Below are positions 1 to 7,838 of a DNA stretch of 64,000 bases, one piece after another. Source of the stretch: SMWD01 sp964629475 (GTDB taxonomy: Bacteria; Pseudomonadota; Gammaproteobacteria; Steroidobacterales; GCA-2729495). The DNA lies in assembly GCA_964629475.1 (NCBI GenBank), contig CAZVQW010000010.1:1-64000 (forward strand), read 5' to 3'. Both the position numbers and the translations under genes were made by a program. A model generated the notes under the pieces. That model was given only the letters and a program-made list of their open reading frames with translations, had not been told where the DNA came from and made no database searches. Numbering within the stretch: position 1 is the first letter of the stretch; each line of letters begins with the position of its first letter.

Positions 1-1277
1 AACGGTGTATCGACATTCGCCATGAAATAAATCAGACCACCTTTCTCATCTACTCCCTTGATAGCCGGCGTAAAGCCGTTACCGATGACACTCCAATTCC
101 CGCCAGTGAGTCGCCGCACCAGCCGCCCGTCGTTTTCATATAAATACAAATGCCTAAATCCGCTGCGGCTCGACGCCCAGATAAATTGTTGTGACTGCTC
201 GAGAAAAACCAGTTCGTCATGGAGTTCCACCCAGGCCGCCGATTGCTCCTGCAGCAATTGGCGCGTTGCGCCGGATGTTGCGTCGGCGGCCAGCAATGTC
301 AGGGTTTTCTGATCCCGGCTCTGCCGCTGGACCATCAGCGTTTCGCCATCGGGAAACCAGTCCACGCGTGCCAGATAGATATCCGGATCGGCGCCCTGAT
401 CAATCTCGACGGCGGTATCCGGTTCCGGACCCTCGCTTGCATCGGCCGCAAGTTCAACAACAAACAACTGCACCCGGGCATTCGGCGTGCCCGCCGCCGG
501 ATAACGCTGCGTGACAACTTTAACGCTGTCGGCCTTGATCTCGAAGCGTTCCACCTCCGCGACCGGCGATTCATCCACCCGCGTGTAGGCGATGCGACGG
601 TCATCCGGCGACCACCAGTAACCGGTGCGACGACCCATCTCTTCCTGAGCAATGAACTCGGCCATTGCATGACTGACCAGTTCACTGCCACCGGTGGTGA
701 CCGCGGTCTCCGCGCCGGTCTGTAAATCGTAGACAACGAGATTCCGGTCACGCACAAAACTTACATAGCGACCGCCCGGCGAGAAACGTGCATCGGTTTC
801 GTAGGCTTGCGTGTCGGTAATCCGGCGCACCGCGTCGGCGGGTGCGGCACTCAAGTCATAGACGTACAGATCTCCACCGAGGGGCACGAGCAACCGTTGT
901 GAATCGGCTGAAAAGTCATACTGGACAATACCCCTGAAGGCCGAACTACGTTGCCGTTCCCGGCGCGCCTCTTCCTCTGCGGACATCTTGCGTCCCGCCG
1001 AGGCGAGGCTCGCGGAATCCACCAACAGGCGATGTTTGCCGGCGGCTATGTCATAGGCCCACAAATCGAGCTGACCCTTTGCCTCGGACTTGCCCAGCAG
1101 GTAGGTCACCAGCCGACCATCCGGGGAAATTTTCGGCGAGCGCAGACTCGGACCCGACAGACCCGGCGCCGAGAACATGCGCTCGATCGTGAGCTTATCG
1201 GCACTGGCGGCACTACAAATGAGTGTCAGCAGCAAAACCAGGATGCCGCACCCTGTGAATCGATAACTCATGAACAT
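1..1277 (-). CDS. S9B dipeptidyl peptidase (DPP-IV-like), 3' end missing
   Basis: Secreted or periplasmic serine exopeptidase of the S9B/DPP-IV group, cut by the left edge, so only the N-terminal part is present (about 425 codons). Residues 1-25 form a signal peptide (MSYRFTGCGILVLLLTLICS and following). The rest is a beta-propeller with repeated SPDG/SPGG and FSADS blade motifs. Around residues 205-218 it carries AQEEMGRRTGYWWSPD; the paired Glu is the motif that binds the substrate amino terminus in DPP-IV enzymes. The alpha/beta hydrolase domain with the Ser-Asp-His triad would lie beyond base 1. Two ATGs (1277 and 1271) compete as start; the second gives a tidier signal peptide. It is divergent from the next gene and has no evident link to the glycan locus. 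Family assignment is firm; substrate is unknown. Confidence 0.88.
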   Translation of the reverse strand, partial: MFMSYRFTGCGILVLLLTLICSAASADKLTIERMFSAPGLSGPSLRSPKISPDGRLVTYLLGKSEAKGQLDLWAYDIAAGKHRLLVDSASLASAGRKMSAEEEARRERQRSSAFRGIVQYDFSADSQRLLVPLGGDLYVYDLSAAPADAVRRITDTQAYETDARFSPGGRYVSFVRDRNLVVYDLQTGAETAVTTGGSELVSHAMAEFIAQEEMGRRTGYWWSPDDRRIAYTRVDESPVAEVERFEIKADSVKVVTQRYPAAGTPNARVQLFVVELAADASEGPEPDTAVEIDQGADPDIYLARVDWFPDGETLMVQRQSRDQKTLTLLAADATSGATRQLLQEQSAAWVELHDELVFLEQSQQFIWASSRSGFRHLYLYENDGRLVRRLTGGNWSVIGNGFTPAIKGVDEKGGLIYFMANVDTP

Positions 1278-1398
1278 CGGCAATCTCCCGTTTGCACTAT
1301 CTCCATGCCGGCATTGTACTTGATGGCGACCCGGTCGATTCCATATGTCTGATCGGCGAGCAGATGATCCCGGAGTATTATCGGAAAATACTTATTAT

Positions 1399-1415
1399 CG
1401 AGTGTGTGACACTCG
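1399..1415. promoter_or_regulatory. Small perfect inverted repeat in divergent intergenic region
   Basis: CGAGTGT, three bases, ACACTCG: a perfect 7-base inverted repeat between the divergent peptidase and membrane protein genes (gap 1278-1482). It could be an operator or a small hairpin. No convincing -35/-10 pair could be fixed around it. Confidence 0.2.
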
Positions 1416-1482
1416 GCCTTTCGCCGCCATCACTGTAGAGTTAGCATCTTCATAAATTTGCGTCAGTGGACTTGATGATTAG

Positions 1483-2481
1483 ATGCTAACGAATAAGCGC
1501 CCGCAGTTTGCGCGGAAAACCATGCAGATTGGCGGCTATGCGTTAGCCATCGGTTTACTGGCTGCGTCCTTGTGGTATGCAATGCAGGGACAACGCATTG
1601 AAGACTGGTGGGTTTTGCTGCGCGCCAAACCCTGGTTGACTGCGGGGCTCTTCGCCACGGTCACCCTGTCGGGCGTTATCTTGCCCGGAATCCTGTTCTG
1701 GCTTGTCACGCGACCCTTTGTCAGCGGCCGCCCGCTGAGCATGGCCAGCATGCAGGCGCTTGCTGCCGGCGGCGGCCTGTTGAATTACACACCTTTCAAG
1801 GCGGGCCTGATCGGGCGCATTACCTATCTGAAGATTTTCCATGGCGTCGGTTACAAAGCCGCAGCATTGACTCATGCGGTTATTGCGGGTGTCTTCGGTG
1901 CAACCTGCCTGCTCACCATCCTGGTCACAGTCTGGCGCGGCAACTTCGACATCGTCTGGTGGGCAACTACACTGATCGGACTCATCATCCTGGCCGGCAT
2001 CGCCGCACCGATACTGCGCATCTTGATACCGACCGAAACAACCGTGGACCCCCGTCTGCGCGGCTCTATCGGCGGGTCATTCGCATACCTGCTGCCCTGC
2101 TTCGCCGCTCAATTGCTGGGGTTGTGCATCACAGCCATTCGCTGGTGGCTGGTTTTCCAGATACTGGATCGCCCCATCGCACTGGCCGATGCGTGGATGG
2201 CTGCAATCATCCACATGGTCTCGATCACGGCAGGACCGGCCAATGGCATCGGGCTGCGAGAATGGCTGATCGGCATCGGCGGGCAACTGGGCGGATTGAG
2301 TTCCAGCCTCGACATGGATATGCGCGCCAGCATGTCCGCAGCCCTGATTGACCGGGCGGTAGAAGCCAGTGTGCTGATTGTCCTCGGTTTACTGGGACTC
2401 GCGTTCCTGCGTTTTGTGACTCGCCACTCGACAGTTGATGACACAGCTGCAGAGCAATCGCGGACTACTGACAATCACTAA
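1483..2481 (+). CDS. LPG-synthase-type transmembrane protein (UPF0104 / flippase-like)
   Basis: Polytopic inner-membrane protein of 332 residues resembling the membrane half of lysylphosphatidylglycerol synthases (UPF0104, AglD-like). About eight hydrophobic segments are visible, starting at residues 15-34 and 51-75. The family hallmark is a loop ending in an Arg, here GLLNYTPFKAGLIGRITYLK at about residues 101-120. No soluble aminoacyl-transferase domain follows, so amino-acid transfer is not expected. Stand-alone members often sit in glycan and lipid clusters and are thought to help move or present polyprenyl-linked substrates; the role here is inference. The start is the first in-frame ATG with a weak ribosome site; the ATG at 1522 is an alternative. 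It converges on the TPR-GT-C gene with an 11-base gap. Confidence 0.7.
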   Translation: MLTNKRPQFARKTMQIGGYALAIGLLAASLWYAMQGQRIEDWWVLLRAKPWLTAGLFATVTLSGVILPGILFWLVTRPFVSGRPLSMASMQALAAGGGLLNYTPFKAGLIGRITYLKIFHGVGYKAAALTHAVIAGVFGATCLLTILVTVWRGNFDIVWWATTLIGLIILAGIAAPILRILIPTETTVDPRLRGSIGGSFAYLLPCFAAQLLGLCITAIRWWLVFQILDRPIALADAWMAAIIHMVSITAGPANGIGLREWLIGIGGQLGGLSSSLDMDMRASMSAALIDRAVEASVLIVLGLLGLAFLRFVTRHSTVDDTAAEQSRTTDNH

Positions 2482-2492
2482 ATAAAAAGCTC

Positions 2493-4364
2493 TTAGCCGG
2501 CCAGACGCTTCAGGGCGGACCGAAGTCCCGCACGCTTGTCCCTGACCTCGATGCGAGACTGAAATGCCGGATCCTGCGCAATCAATGTGTCAATCTCGAC
2601 CAGGGCAGAACGATAGCGAGCCACGGCCTGATCCGGCTCTCCTTTCCTTTCATGGCGCTGGCCCTGGTGGGCAAGGACCGTCGCCAAACCCCATCGAGCC
2701 TGACCGTGAAACGGATTCAGGCGCAGAGCCGATTCAAAATAAGTGACCGCCCGAGCCAAATTGGTATCGATCCGGGCCTTTGGGCCGCCCTCCTTCTGGA
2801 TATTCTGCGCCTTTGTCCTATAGACAACACCCAGGCCATGAAGCGCCTCTGGATTGTCCGGTTTTTCATCGAGTGCCGCGGAATAGTATTCCGCGGCTCG
2901 TTGTAAATCATTTTGATAGTGATAGATGATGGCGATATTGCGCTTCGCATAGGAACGCCCGTCCGCATTATTCTGCCCTTCGAGCGCATGCTGAAAAGCA
3001 TCCAGCGCGTTCGCATAATCACGCTGCTCCAGATAAGAGATACCTAACAGGTTCCAGGGCTCACCATGAGTCGGCACCTTTTGTGTCGTATCGGTCCACA
3101 GTGTCAGATTGCTGGTCCAGACAATGCCCCGCTCGACGGTCGAGACGGCATAGGCAATGATAAGCACAGCCACCGCCCAGGCAGCAGGCCTTGACCACTT
3201 GCTGAAGTAGGGCTGACAACAGGCAATTCCCAGCAGCAAGGCCAGACCTACGGAGGGCAAATAAAGGTAACGCTCGGCCAGGGGTGTCCCGGAGATGTGA
3301 CGGACGGCAACCACGATAGAGGGTGCGAGCGTGACAGCGAACCACGTCAAGGCGAGAAGCAAGACTCCGTCACGATGCTGTCGCCAGAACGAGACACTCA
3401 GTACTACCAGGCCGATCGTGATCAGGTAGACACCGTTGGTCACGATGGATCCGGGCGTCGATTCCCATGCAACATGGTTGGACTGCGGCCAGGGTGCAAA
3501 TACCTTGACGAGATAATACGCAATCGATCTTTCGAACCGGAGCACATAATCTGACCAGGCCACATTCAATGAATTGCCATAAGCAACACCATCGGTGTGG
3601 CGTAATGCCAGGTAGAGTCCGGTGATGCCGAGAAACAGGATTGCTATCAACAACCACTTTGAGATATTGGCTCGAAAAGGAAAAGCAAATGATGATTGCT
3701 GTTGCAGCGAAAAATTCTTGCCGTTCGCTGCGCCGTCAGCATTGCGCAGCGTGTCGCCAAGGGTTGGTGTCAGCAGCAATGCCGCCGGTACGATCAGCAG
3801 CGCCGCTACGGCCACCTCCTTGGATAATAGCGCCAGCATATAAGACGCGCCGGCAAGCGCCAGCGCCCACTTGGCTCCGGTGTCACGCCATAGCAGCGCC
3901 AGCGCGATACTGGGGACAAAAAACAGTGTCGCCAGCACATCACTACGCCCGGTGATCCAGCTAACTGACTCTGTATGAATCGGATGCACAGCAAAAACAG
4001 CGGCGGCCATCAACGCACCGAGTGAACCGTTCGGCAGGTGTCGGAACAATCGAACTGCCAATAACCAGACAAAGAATGTCGTGACCACATGATAGAACAC
4101 GTTGGATATATGCAGACCGGCAACCTTCGCATCGCCGTATAATCCGACATCCAGCAAATAGCTCAGGATGACGATCGGCCGGTAATAATCATCCGACCAC
4201 TGGAAAATATTCTCCGGCGGGAAGAACACATCGCCGATGCTCTTGAACGCGACTATCTGCCGTTCAAATACCAGCGGATCATCCCAGACCAGCTCGCCCC
4301 AGGGTGCCGGCGCATAGACGCCGAGTGCCAGCAGCAGCGGGATCAGCCAAAACCAGCGCCTCAT
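2493..4364 (-). CDS. TMTC-like GT-C glycosyltransferase with C-terminal TPR repeats
   Basis: Membrane glycosyltransferase of the GT-C fold, 623 residues, similar in layout to eukaryotic TMTC O-mannosyltransferases and their bacterial relatives. Residues 4-20 are the first membrane helix, followed by the acidic catalytic pair in ELVWDDP (Asp28-Asp29). The family motif HPIHTESVSWITGRSDVLAT is present, then many membrane helices and a DUF1736-like region. From about residue 430 the protein turns soluble with TPR-like helices (EPWNLLGISYLEQRDYANAL and ALHGLGVVYRTKAQ). The reading frame extends to 4655, but the ATG at 4364 forms an ATGA overlap with the methyltransferase stop and gives a proper N-terminal helix, so it is preferred. 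It is the last gene of a six-gene minus-strand run. Likely uses a polyprenyl-phosphate sugar; acceptor unknown. Confidence 0.78.
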   Translation of the reverse strand: MRRWFWLIPLLLALGVYAPAPWGELVWDDPLVFERQIVAFKSIGDVFFPPENIFQWSDDYYRPIVILSYLLDVGLYGDAKVAGLHISNVFYHVVTTFFVWLLAVRLFRHLPNGSLGALMAAAVFAVHPIHTESVSWITGRSDVLATLFFVPSIALALLWRDTGAKWALALAGASYMLALLSKEVAVAALLIVPAALLLTPTLGDTLRNADGAANGKNFSLQQQSSFAFPFRANISKWLLIAILFLGITGLYLALRHTDGVAYGNSLNVAWSDYVLRFERSIAYYLVKVFAPWPQSNHVAWESTPGSIVTNGVYLITIGLVVLSVSFWRQHRDGVLLLALTWFAVTLAPSIVVAVRHISGTPLAERYLYLPSVGLALLLGIACCQPYFSKWSRPAAWAVAVLIIAYAVSTVERGIVWTSNLTLWTDTTQKVPTHGEPWNLLGISYLEQRDYANALDAFQHALEGQNNADGRSYAKRNIAIIYHYQNDLQRAAEYYSAALDEKPDNPEALHGLGVVYRTKAQNIQKEGGPKARIDTNLARAVTYFESALRLNPFHGQARWGLATVLAHQGQRHERKGEPDQAVARYRSALVEIDTLIAQDPAFQSRIEVRDKRAGLRSALKRLAG

Positions 4365-5134
4365 TGCAACGCATCCGATGCATGAGGCTTGCGCGCGAAT
4401 ACCAGCACGTTTTCGCCGAATCGAGGTGGCAGAATAGCGCGTCGGCTCAGGCACGACAGTGCGGTCGGGCCGATGAATATCGGGAACTGCGCCCACACCG
4501 GCAACCAGCGAAGGTAGGGAAAATCCCAGAAACCATCCGCAGACTCTTTGTAGATTTGCAAACCGGCGTCCTGCGTTATTTTCAGCCAGTCCTCCGGCGC
4601 CAACAATGAACAGTGCGTGGGGTCCTGCAGGGCATACCACGCCTCGCCTTTCCAACGCGCGCCGATCGACTCGGTATTCGGTACCGAGAAGAACAGCTCA
4701 CCACCGGGTTTAAGCATCGATGCGGCAGTCTGCATGGCCTGAAGCGGATCCTCGAGATGCTCGAAAACATATTTCGCGACGACCAGGTCGAAGCTGCCGG
4801 GTTCGAATTGTGACGGTAACCCTGCTTCGATATCAGCCACCTGGCAGGTCGAGTTTGGCGCGAAGCGGGTTGCCTGCTCTATGGCGTAGGATGAAATATC
4901 GACACCGTATGTCTCGAACTGCCGTTCCAGGCGTGCCAGCATAAAGCCGTGGCCACAACCAATCTCGAGAATACGGCGGCCGCCCATCGCGCGCAGGCAA
5001 CGCTCGACCATGTCGGCATACCAGCGTATCGACCACCAATGAATATCGAACCGCTTGAGCCCGTCAAAGCCGTAGGTTTCCTTGAAGTACTCTTCGTCAT
5101 AGACCTTGTTGGTCTCGGGCTCACCGGAACTCAT
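4361..5134 (-). CDS. Class I SAM-dependent methyltransferase
   Basis: Cytoplasmic methyltransferase of 257 residues. Motif I is RRILEIGCGHGFML (residues 53-66), an acidic residue in VDISSYAIEQA follows as motif II, and DLVVAKYVFEHLEDP is motif IV. The LKPGGELFFSVPN stretch is the usual motif VI region. The N-terminal YDEEYFKETYGFD pattern is common in methyltransferases of glycan clusters. The stop overlaps the start of the TPR-GT-C gene by ATGA. Substrate is unknown; sugar O-methylation is an inference from context. Confidence 0.85.
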   Translation of the reverse strand: MSSGEPETNKVYDEEYFKETYGFDGLKRFDIHWWSIRWYADMVERCLRAMGGRRILEIGCGHGFMLARLERQFETYGVDISSYAIEQATRFAPNSTCQVADIEAGLPSQFEPGSFDLVVAKYVFEHLEDPLQAMQTAASMLKPGGELFFSVPNTESIGARWKGEAWYALQDPTHCSLLAPEDWLKITQDAGLQIYKESADGFWDFPYLRWLPVWAQFPIFIGPTALSCLSRRAILPPRFGENVLVFARKPHASDALQ

Positions 5135-5249
5135 TCCTCGAAATGCCTCTCACGCCGGAAATCTGGTGCGCCGATAGTATCACTCCCCTGCGGGCAAACT
5201 TCGGCCTGTTGACGTAACCGGGACTTTCCAACTGTCCACAGGCCGTCAG

Positions 5250-6401
5250 TTACCCGGGCAACAAGTCCTCGATGGCGGCGATGACATCCCCGGCGTGCAA
5301 CTCTCGCATGCAGGCGAAGTCATGCGGACACGACGGCAAACGGCCAAACCGTATGCATGGGCTACAGGATAGCCCGTTACGGACAATACGATGATCCCGG
5401 CCCGGCGGACCCCACTTCAGGTGGGAACCCGAACCGAATAATGCAACGGTGGGCGTACCCACGCCGTAAGCCAGATGCATGACACCAGTATCCGCGCTGA
5501 CGGACAAACCCGCCTGCTGCAGCACCGCCGCACTCTGTGCCAGGGTTGTTTCTCCCGCCAGGTTCAGTACCGCCCCGGGACGACAGTGATGTGAAATTTT
5601 GCTTGCCGCTTCGATGCCGTCGCGACCGGCCAGTAACACGACATAATGACCGCAGCCGATCAGCCACTCGGCAACTTCCGCATATCGCGCCACCGGCCAC
5701 AGGCGCGAAGATCCGCCGGCGACCGGCGCAATCACCGCTGCCGCCCGCGCGTCCTTCGCCTCCATTGCCTGCGCGGCCCATGCCTGCGCTTCCGGCATGA
5801 CGTCGATAAAGGGTCGGTCCGGATCAAAGTTAATCGACGAGCCGAGAACGGACTCTGCGAGCCTGAGAAAAGAATAAACCTCATAGGCATCGTCACTGTA
5901 CGGCACGGAATGTGTCTGCAAATGACTCCGGCCAAGCGTATTAAATCCGCACAAAAATTTCGGCCGCAAGAGATTGGCGAAGACGGTACTGAAATGATGG
6001 AACTGTTCGGTGTCGATGACCAGGTCGTATTGCACATTGCGCAAACGCCGCAGCACAGACAACGCACCGGAGTCATAACGGTAGATCTCGTCAACGACAT
6101 CACTGATCTCATAAACCCCGGCATTTCGCCGCTCGACGAGCACATCGATACCGGCCTCAGGGAATCCTTGTCGCAACGCCTGCAGCATCGGCACCGTCAA
6201 AGCGGCATCACCAAGGCCACCGGGCCGAATAACAAGAATCCGCCTCACCTCTTTCAAAGCCACTGGCCCGGAATGTCGCATCGAGCCTGCGGCTTCAGTG
6301 GCCGGTTTCAATGCTTTCGCCATGGGCGTTAAGTGACGAATTAACCAGGGGCCAAATCGTCGATCGGCCGACTGCAAGAATTTGAGTTTTCCGCTCGACA
6401 C
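5250..6401 (-). CDS. GT9 family glycosyltransferase (heptosyltransferase-like)
   Basis: GT-B glycosyltransferase of family 9, 383 residues, the group containing LPS heptosyltransferases WaaC and WaaF. The N-terminal motif RRILVIRPGGLGDAALTVPM lies at residues 53-72, and the nucleotide-sugar site SVSADTGVMHLAYGVGTP is near residues 305-322. The protein has about 50 extra N-terminal residues ahead of the GT9 core, so a downstream ATG (Met27 or Met41) may be the true start. It lies 9 bases downstream of the UbiA gene and 115 bases upstream of the methyltransferase, probably one transcript. Donor sugar cannot be told from sequence. Confidence 0.85.
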   Translation of the reverse strand: MSSGKLKFLQSADRRFGPWLIRHLTPMAKALKPATEAAGSMRHSGPVALKEVRRILVIRPGGLGDAALTVPMLQALRQGFPEAGIDVLVERRNAGVYEISDVVDEIYRYDSGALSVLRRLRNVQYDLVIDTEQFHHFSTVFANLLRPKFLCGFNTLGRSHLQTHSVPYSDDAYEVYSFLRLAESVLGSSINFDPDRPFIDVMPEAQAWAAQAMEAKDARAAAVIAPVAGGSSRLWPVARYAEVAEWLIGCGHYVVLLAGRDGIEAASKISHHCRPGAVLNLAGETTLAQSAAVLQQAGLSVSADTGVMHLAYGVGTPTVALFGSGSHLKWGPPGRDHRIVRNGLSCSPCIRFGRLPSCPHDFACMRELHAGDVIAAIEDLLPG

Positions 6402-6410
6402 AACGGGACG

Positions 6411-7304
6411 CTATCGGGACGCCAGGTAAACAACCACCAGGATGGCGCCGGCGACCGCGTAGCTGACCCGGTCACGAAGCGCGAAGACGACCGGATCATG
6501 ATGCAGGTCGCCGCGCAATGCGATAAACCAGACGCGCAGAACCCAGTACAAAAGCAGGGGGCACACGAGCCAGAGTACCTGCGGCTGTCCGTAGACCACC
6601 CGCACGGCGTCGCTGCTTATATACAGGGCCAGCACGAGAATCGACAAGAGCCCGCAGGTCGGACCGATGGTGCGGAAAGCATCACGGTCTACAGCAGTAT
6701 AAGGACGCGCCGAACCCGGAGACGAATATTCTATCTCCGCCGAATCAAACTCCATCAGGCGTTTGGCGAAAGCGAGCGACAGAAAAAAGAACATGGAAAA
6801 GGCCAGCAGCCATGACGAAACCTCCACACTGACGGCCGCTCCTCCGGCCACCAGGCGCAACGCATAAAATCCCGCCAGCACCATGACATCCAGCAACAGG
6901 CGCCTCTTGATCCAGCGCGAATAGGCCGCCGACAGCAGAGCATAGACCACGACGACCATGCTGAACTGAATATTCACGGCGCTGTATGCAACTGCAATAC
7001 CTGACAACAGGAGTACGGGGCCCATCACGAACCCCAGGGACACCGGCAGTTGGCCCGCTGCAAACGGACGTGACTGCTTGTCGGGGTGATGACGATCGGC
7101 GTCGAGGTCGATCAGGTCGTTGACGATGTAACCACCCGATGCGCTCAGAGAAAAAGCGATGCAGGCAAAGACCAGATCCCGGATGACATCGGGCTGCATC
7201 CAGATCTGCGCCGCGATGGCCGGAACGATCAGCAGCAGATTTTTAGACCATTGATGCGGCCGCAGTGCCCTGAGCATTGCAAATATTTGATTGTCCTTTT
7301 GCAT
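6411..7304 (-). CDS. UbiA-family prenyltransferase, decaprenyl-phosphate phosphoribosyltransferase-like
   Basis: Integral membrane enzyme of the UbiA superfamily, 297 residues with about eight helices. The metal/diphosphate-binding motif VNDLIDLDADRHHPDKQSRP is at residues 61-80, with an AKRLMEFD segment where the second aspartate-rich motif is expected. The C-terminal DPVVFALRDR motif and the KQSRPFAAG sequence match mycobacterial decaprenyl-phosphate phosphoribosyltransferase and its proteobacterial relatives better than quinone-pathway UbiA. Such enzymes load phosphoribose on polyprenyl phosphate for later use by GT-C enzymes. No DprE1/DprE2-like epimerase was recognised nearby. The gene is 21 bases downstream of the membrane protein gene. 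Subfamily assignment is by motif memory only. Confidence 0.78.
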   Translation of the reverse strand: MQKDNQIFAMLRALRPHQWSKNLLLIVPAIAAQIWMQPDVIRDLVFACIAFSLSASGGYIVNDLIDLDADRHHPDKQSRPFAAGQLPVSLGFVMGPVLLLSGIAVAYSAVNIQFSMVVVVYALLSAAYSRWIKRRLLLDVMVLAGFYALRLVAGGAAVSVEVSSWLLAFSMFFFLSLAFAKRLMEFDSAEIEYSSPGSARPYTAVDRDAFRTIGPTCGLLSILVLALYISSDAVRVVYGQPQVLWLVCPLLLYWVLRVWFIALRGDLHHDPVVFALRDRVSYAVAGAILVVVYLASR

Positions 7305-7325
7305 AATTAGCTTACATCAACGCCA

Positions 7326-7838
7326 TTATCCAATAACCAGTAACCATAAGCTCTGCACAGTTTCCATGAAAAATTCCCACGGCTGCAGGAACTTACCAAG
7401 ATTAAAAGCCATATAAAGACCGGCCAAACTTCCCATCGCATGCAGCAGTAGCAGTGACGATTGAGCTTCAATCACAAGTTTCCTGTTGCGAAAGACGACA
7501 ATAACCGCCACAGCCATCAGAACCCAGGGAATAAAATCCCACCCCAGAACCTTTAAGAAGCTGAAATAGAATACGCAGGAAACATAGCTCAAACTTACTG
7601 CAAAACTCCAGGCTCCGGCAAGCCACAATAATGCGCAAACCACGCTGGCTGCAGCCAATCCAACCGGCAGGAGAAAGAAAAGATAGCGCTGAAGTCCAAC
7701 CTGCACCTGCTGTAATTCACCTGTACCACTGAAAATAATCCAAAGCAGAAAACCGGCAGCAGAACCCAAACCGAAGCACGGAATAAGCTGCAGTGACATA
7801 TTCTTCGTAACAGCTTTCTGTGTGACCGAAGTATCCAC
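7326..7838 (-). CDS. Small polytopic membrane protein, unknown function
   Basis: A 170-residue protein almost entirely hydrophobic, with about five membrane segments (for example residues 17-37 and 48-73) and short charged loops. I do not recognise the family. It starts with GTG, whose first base is the last base of the upstream stop codon (TAGTG), so it is translationally coupled to the 774-residue membrane glycosyltransferase. That coupling suggests an accessory subunit of that enzyme or part of the same lipid-carrier pathway. An internal ATG at residue 14 is a less likely start because it loses the coupling. Confidence 0.55.
   Translation of the reverse strand: MDTSVTQKAVTKNMSLQLIPCFGLGSAAGFLLWIIFSGTGELQQVQVGLQRYLFFLLPVGLAAASVVCALLWLAGAWSFAVSLSYVSCVFYFSFLKVLGWDFIPWVLMAVAVIVVFRNRKLVIEAQSSLLLLHAMGSLAGLYMAFNLGKFLQPWEFFMETVQSLWLLVIG

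Noticed and set aside
191..725. Plus-strand frames opposite the left-edge peptidase
   Set aside because: They are antisense shadows of the S9 coding frame, low-complexity and Arg/Pro rich with no motifs.
4365..4655. Extended N-terminus of the TPR-GT-C frame
   Set aside because: The extra 97 codons lie wholly inside the methyltransferase gene, have no membrane or domain features, and ATG 4364 forms a clean ATGA overlap.
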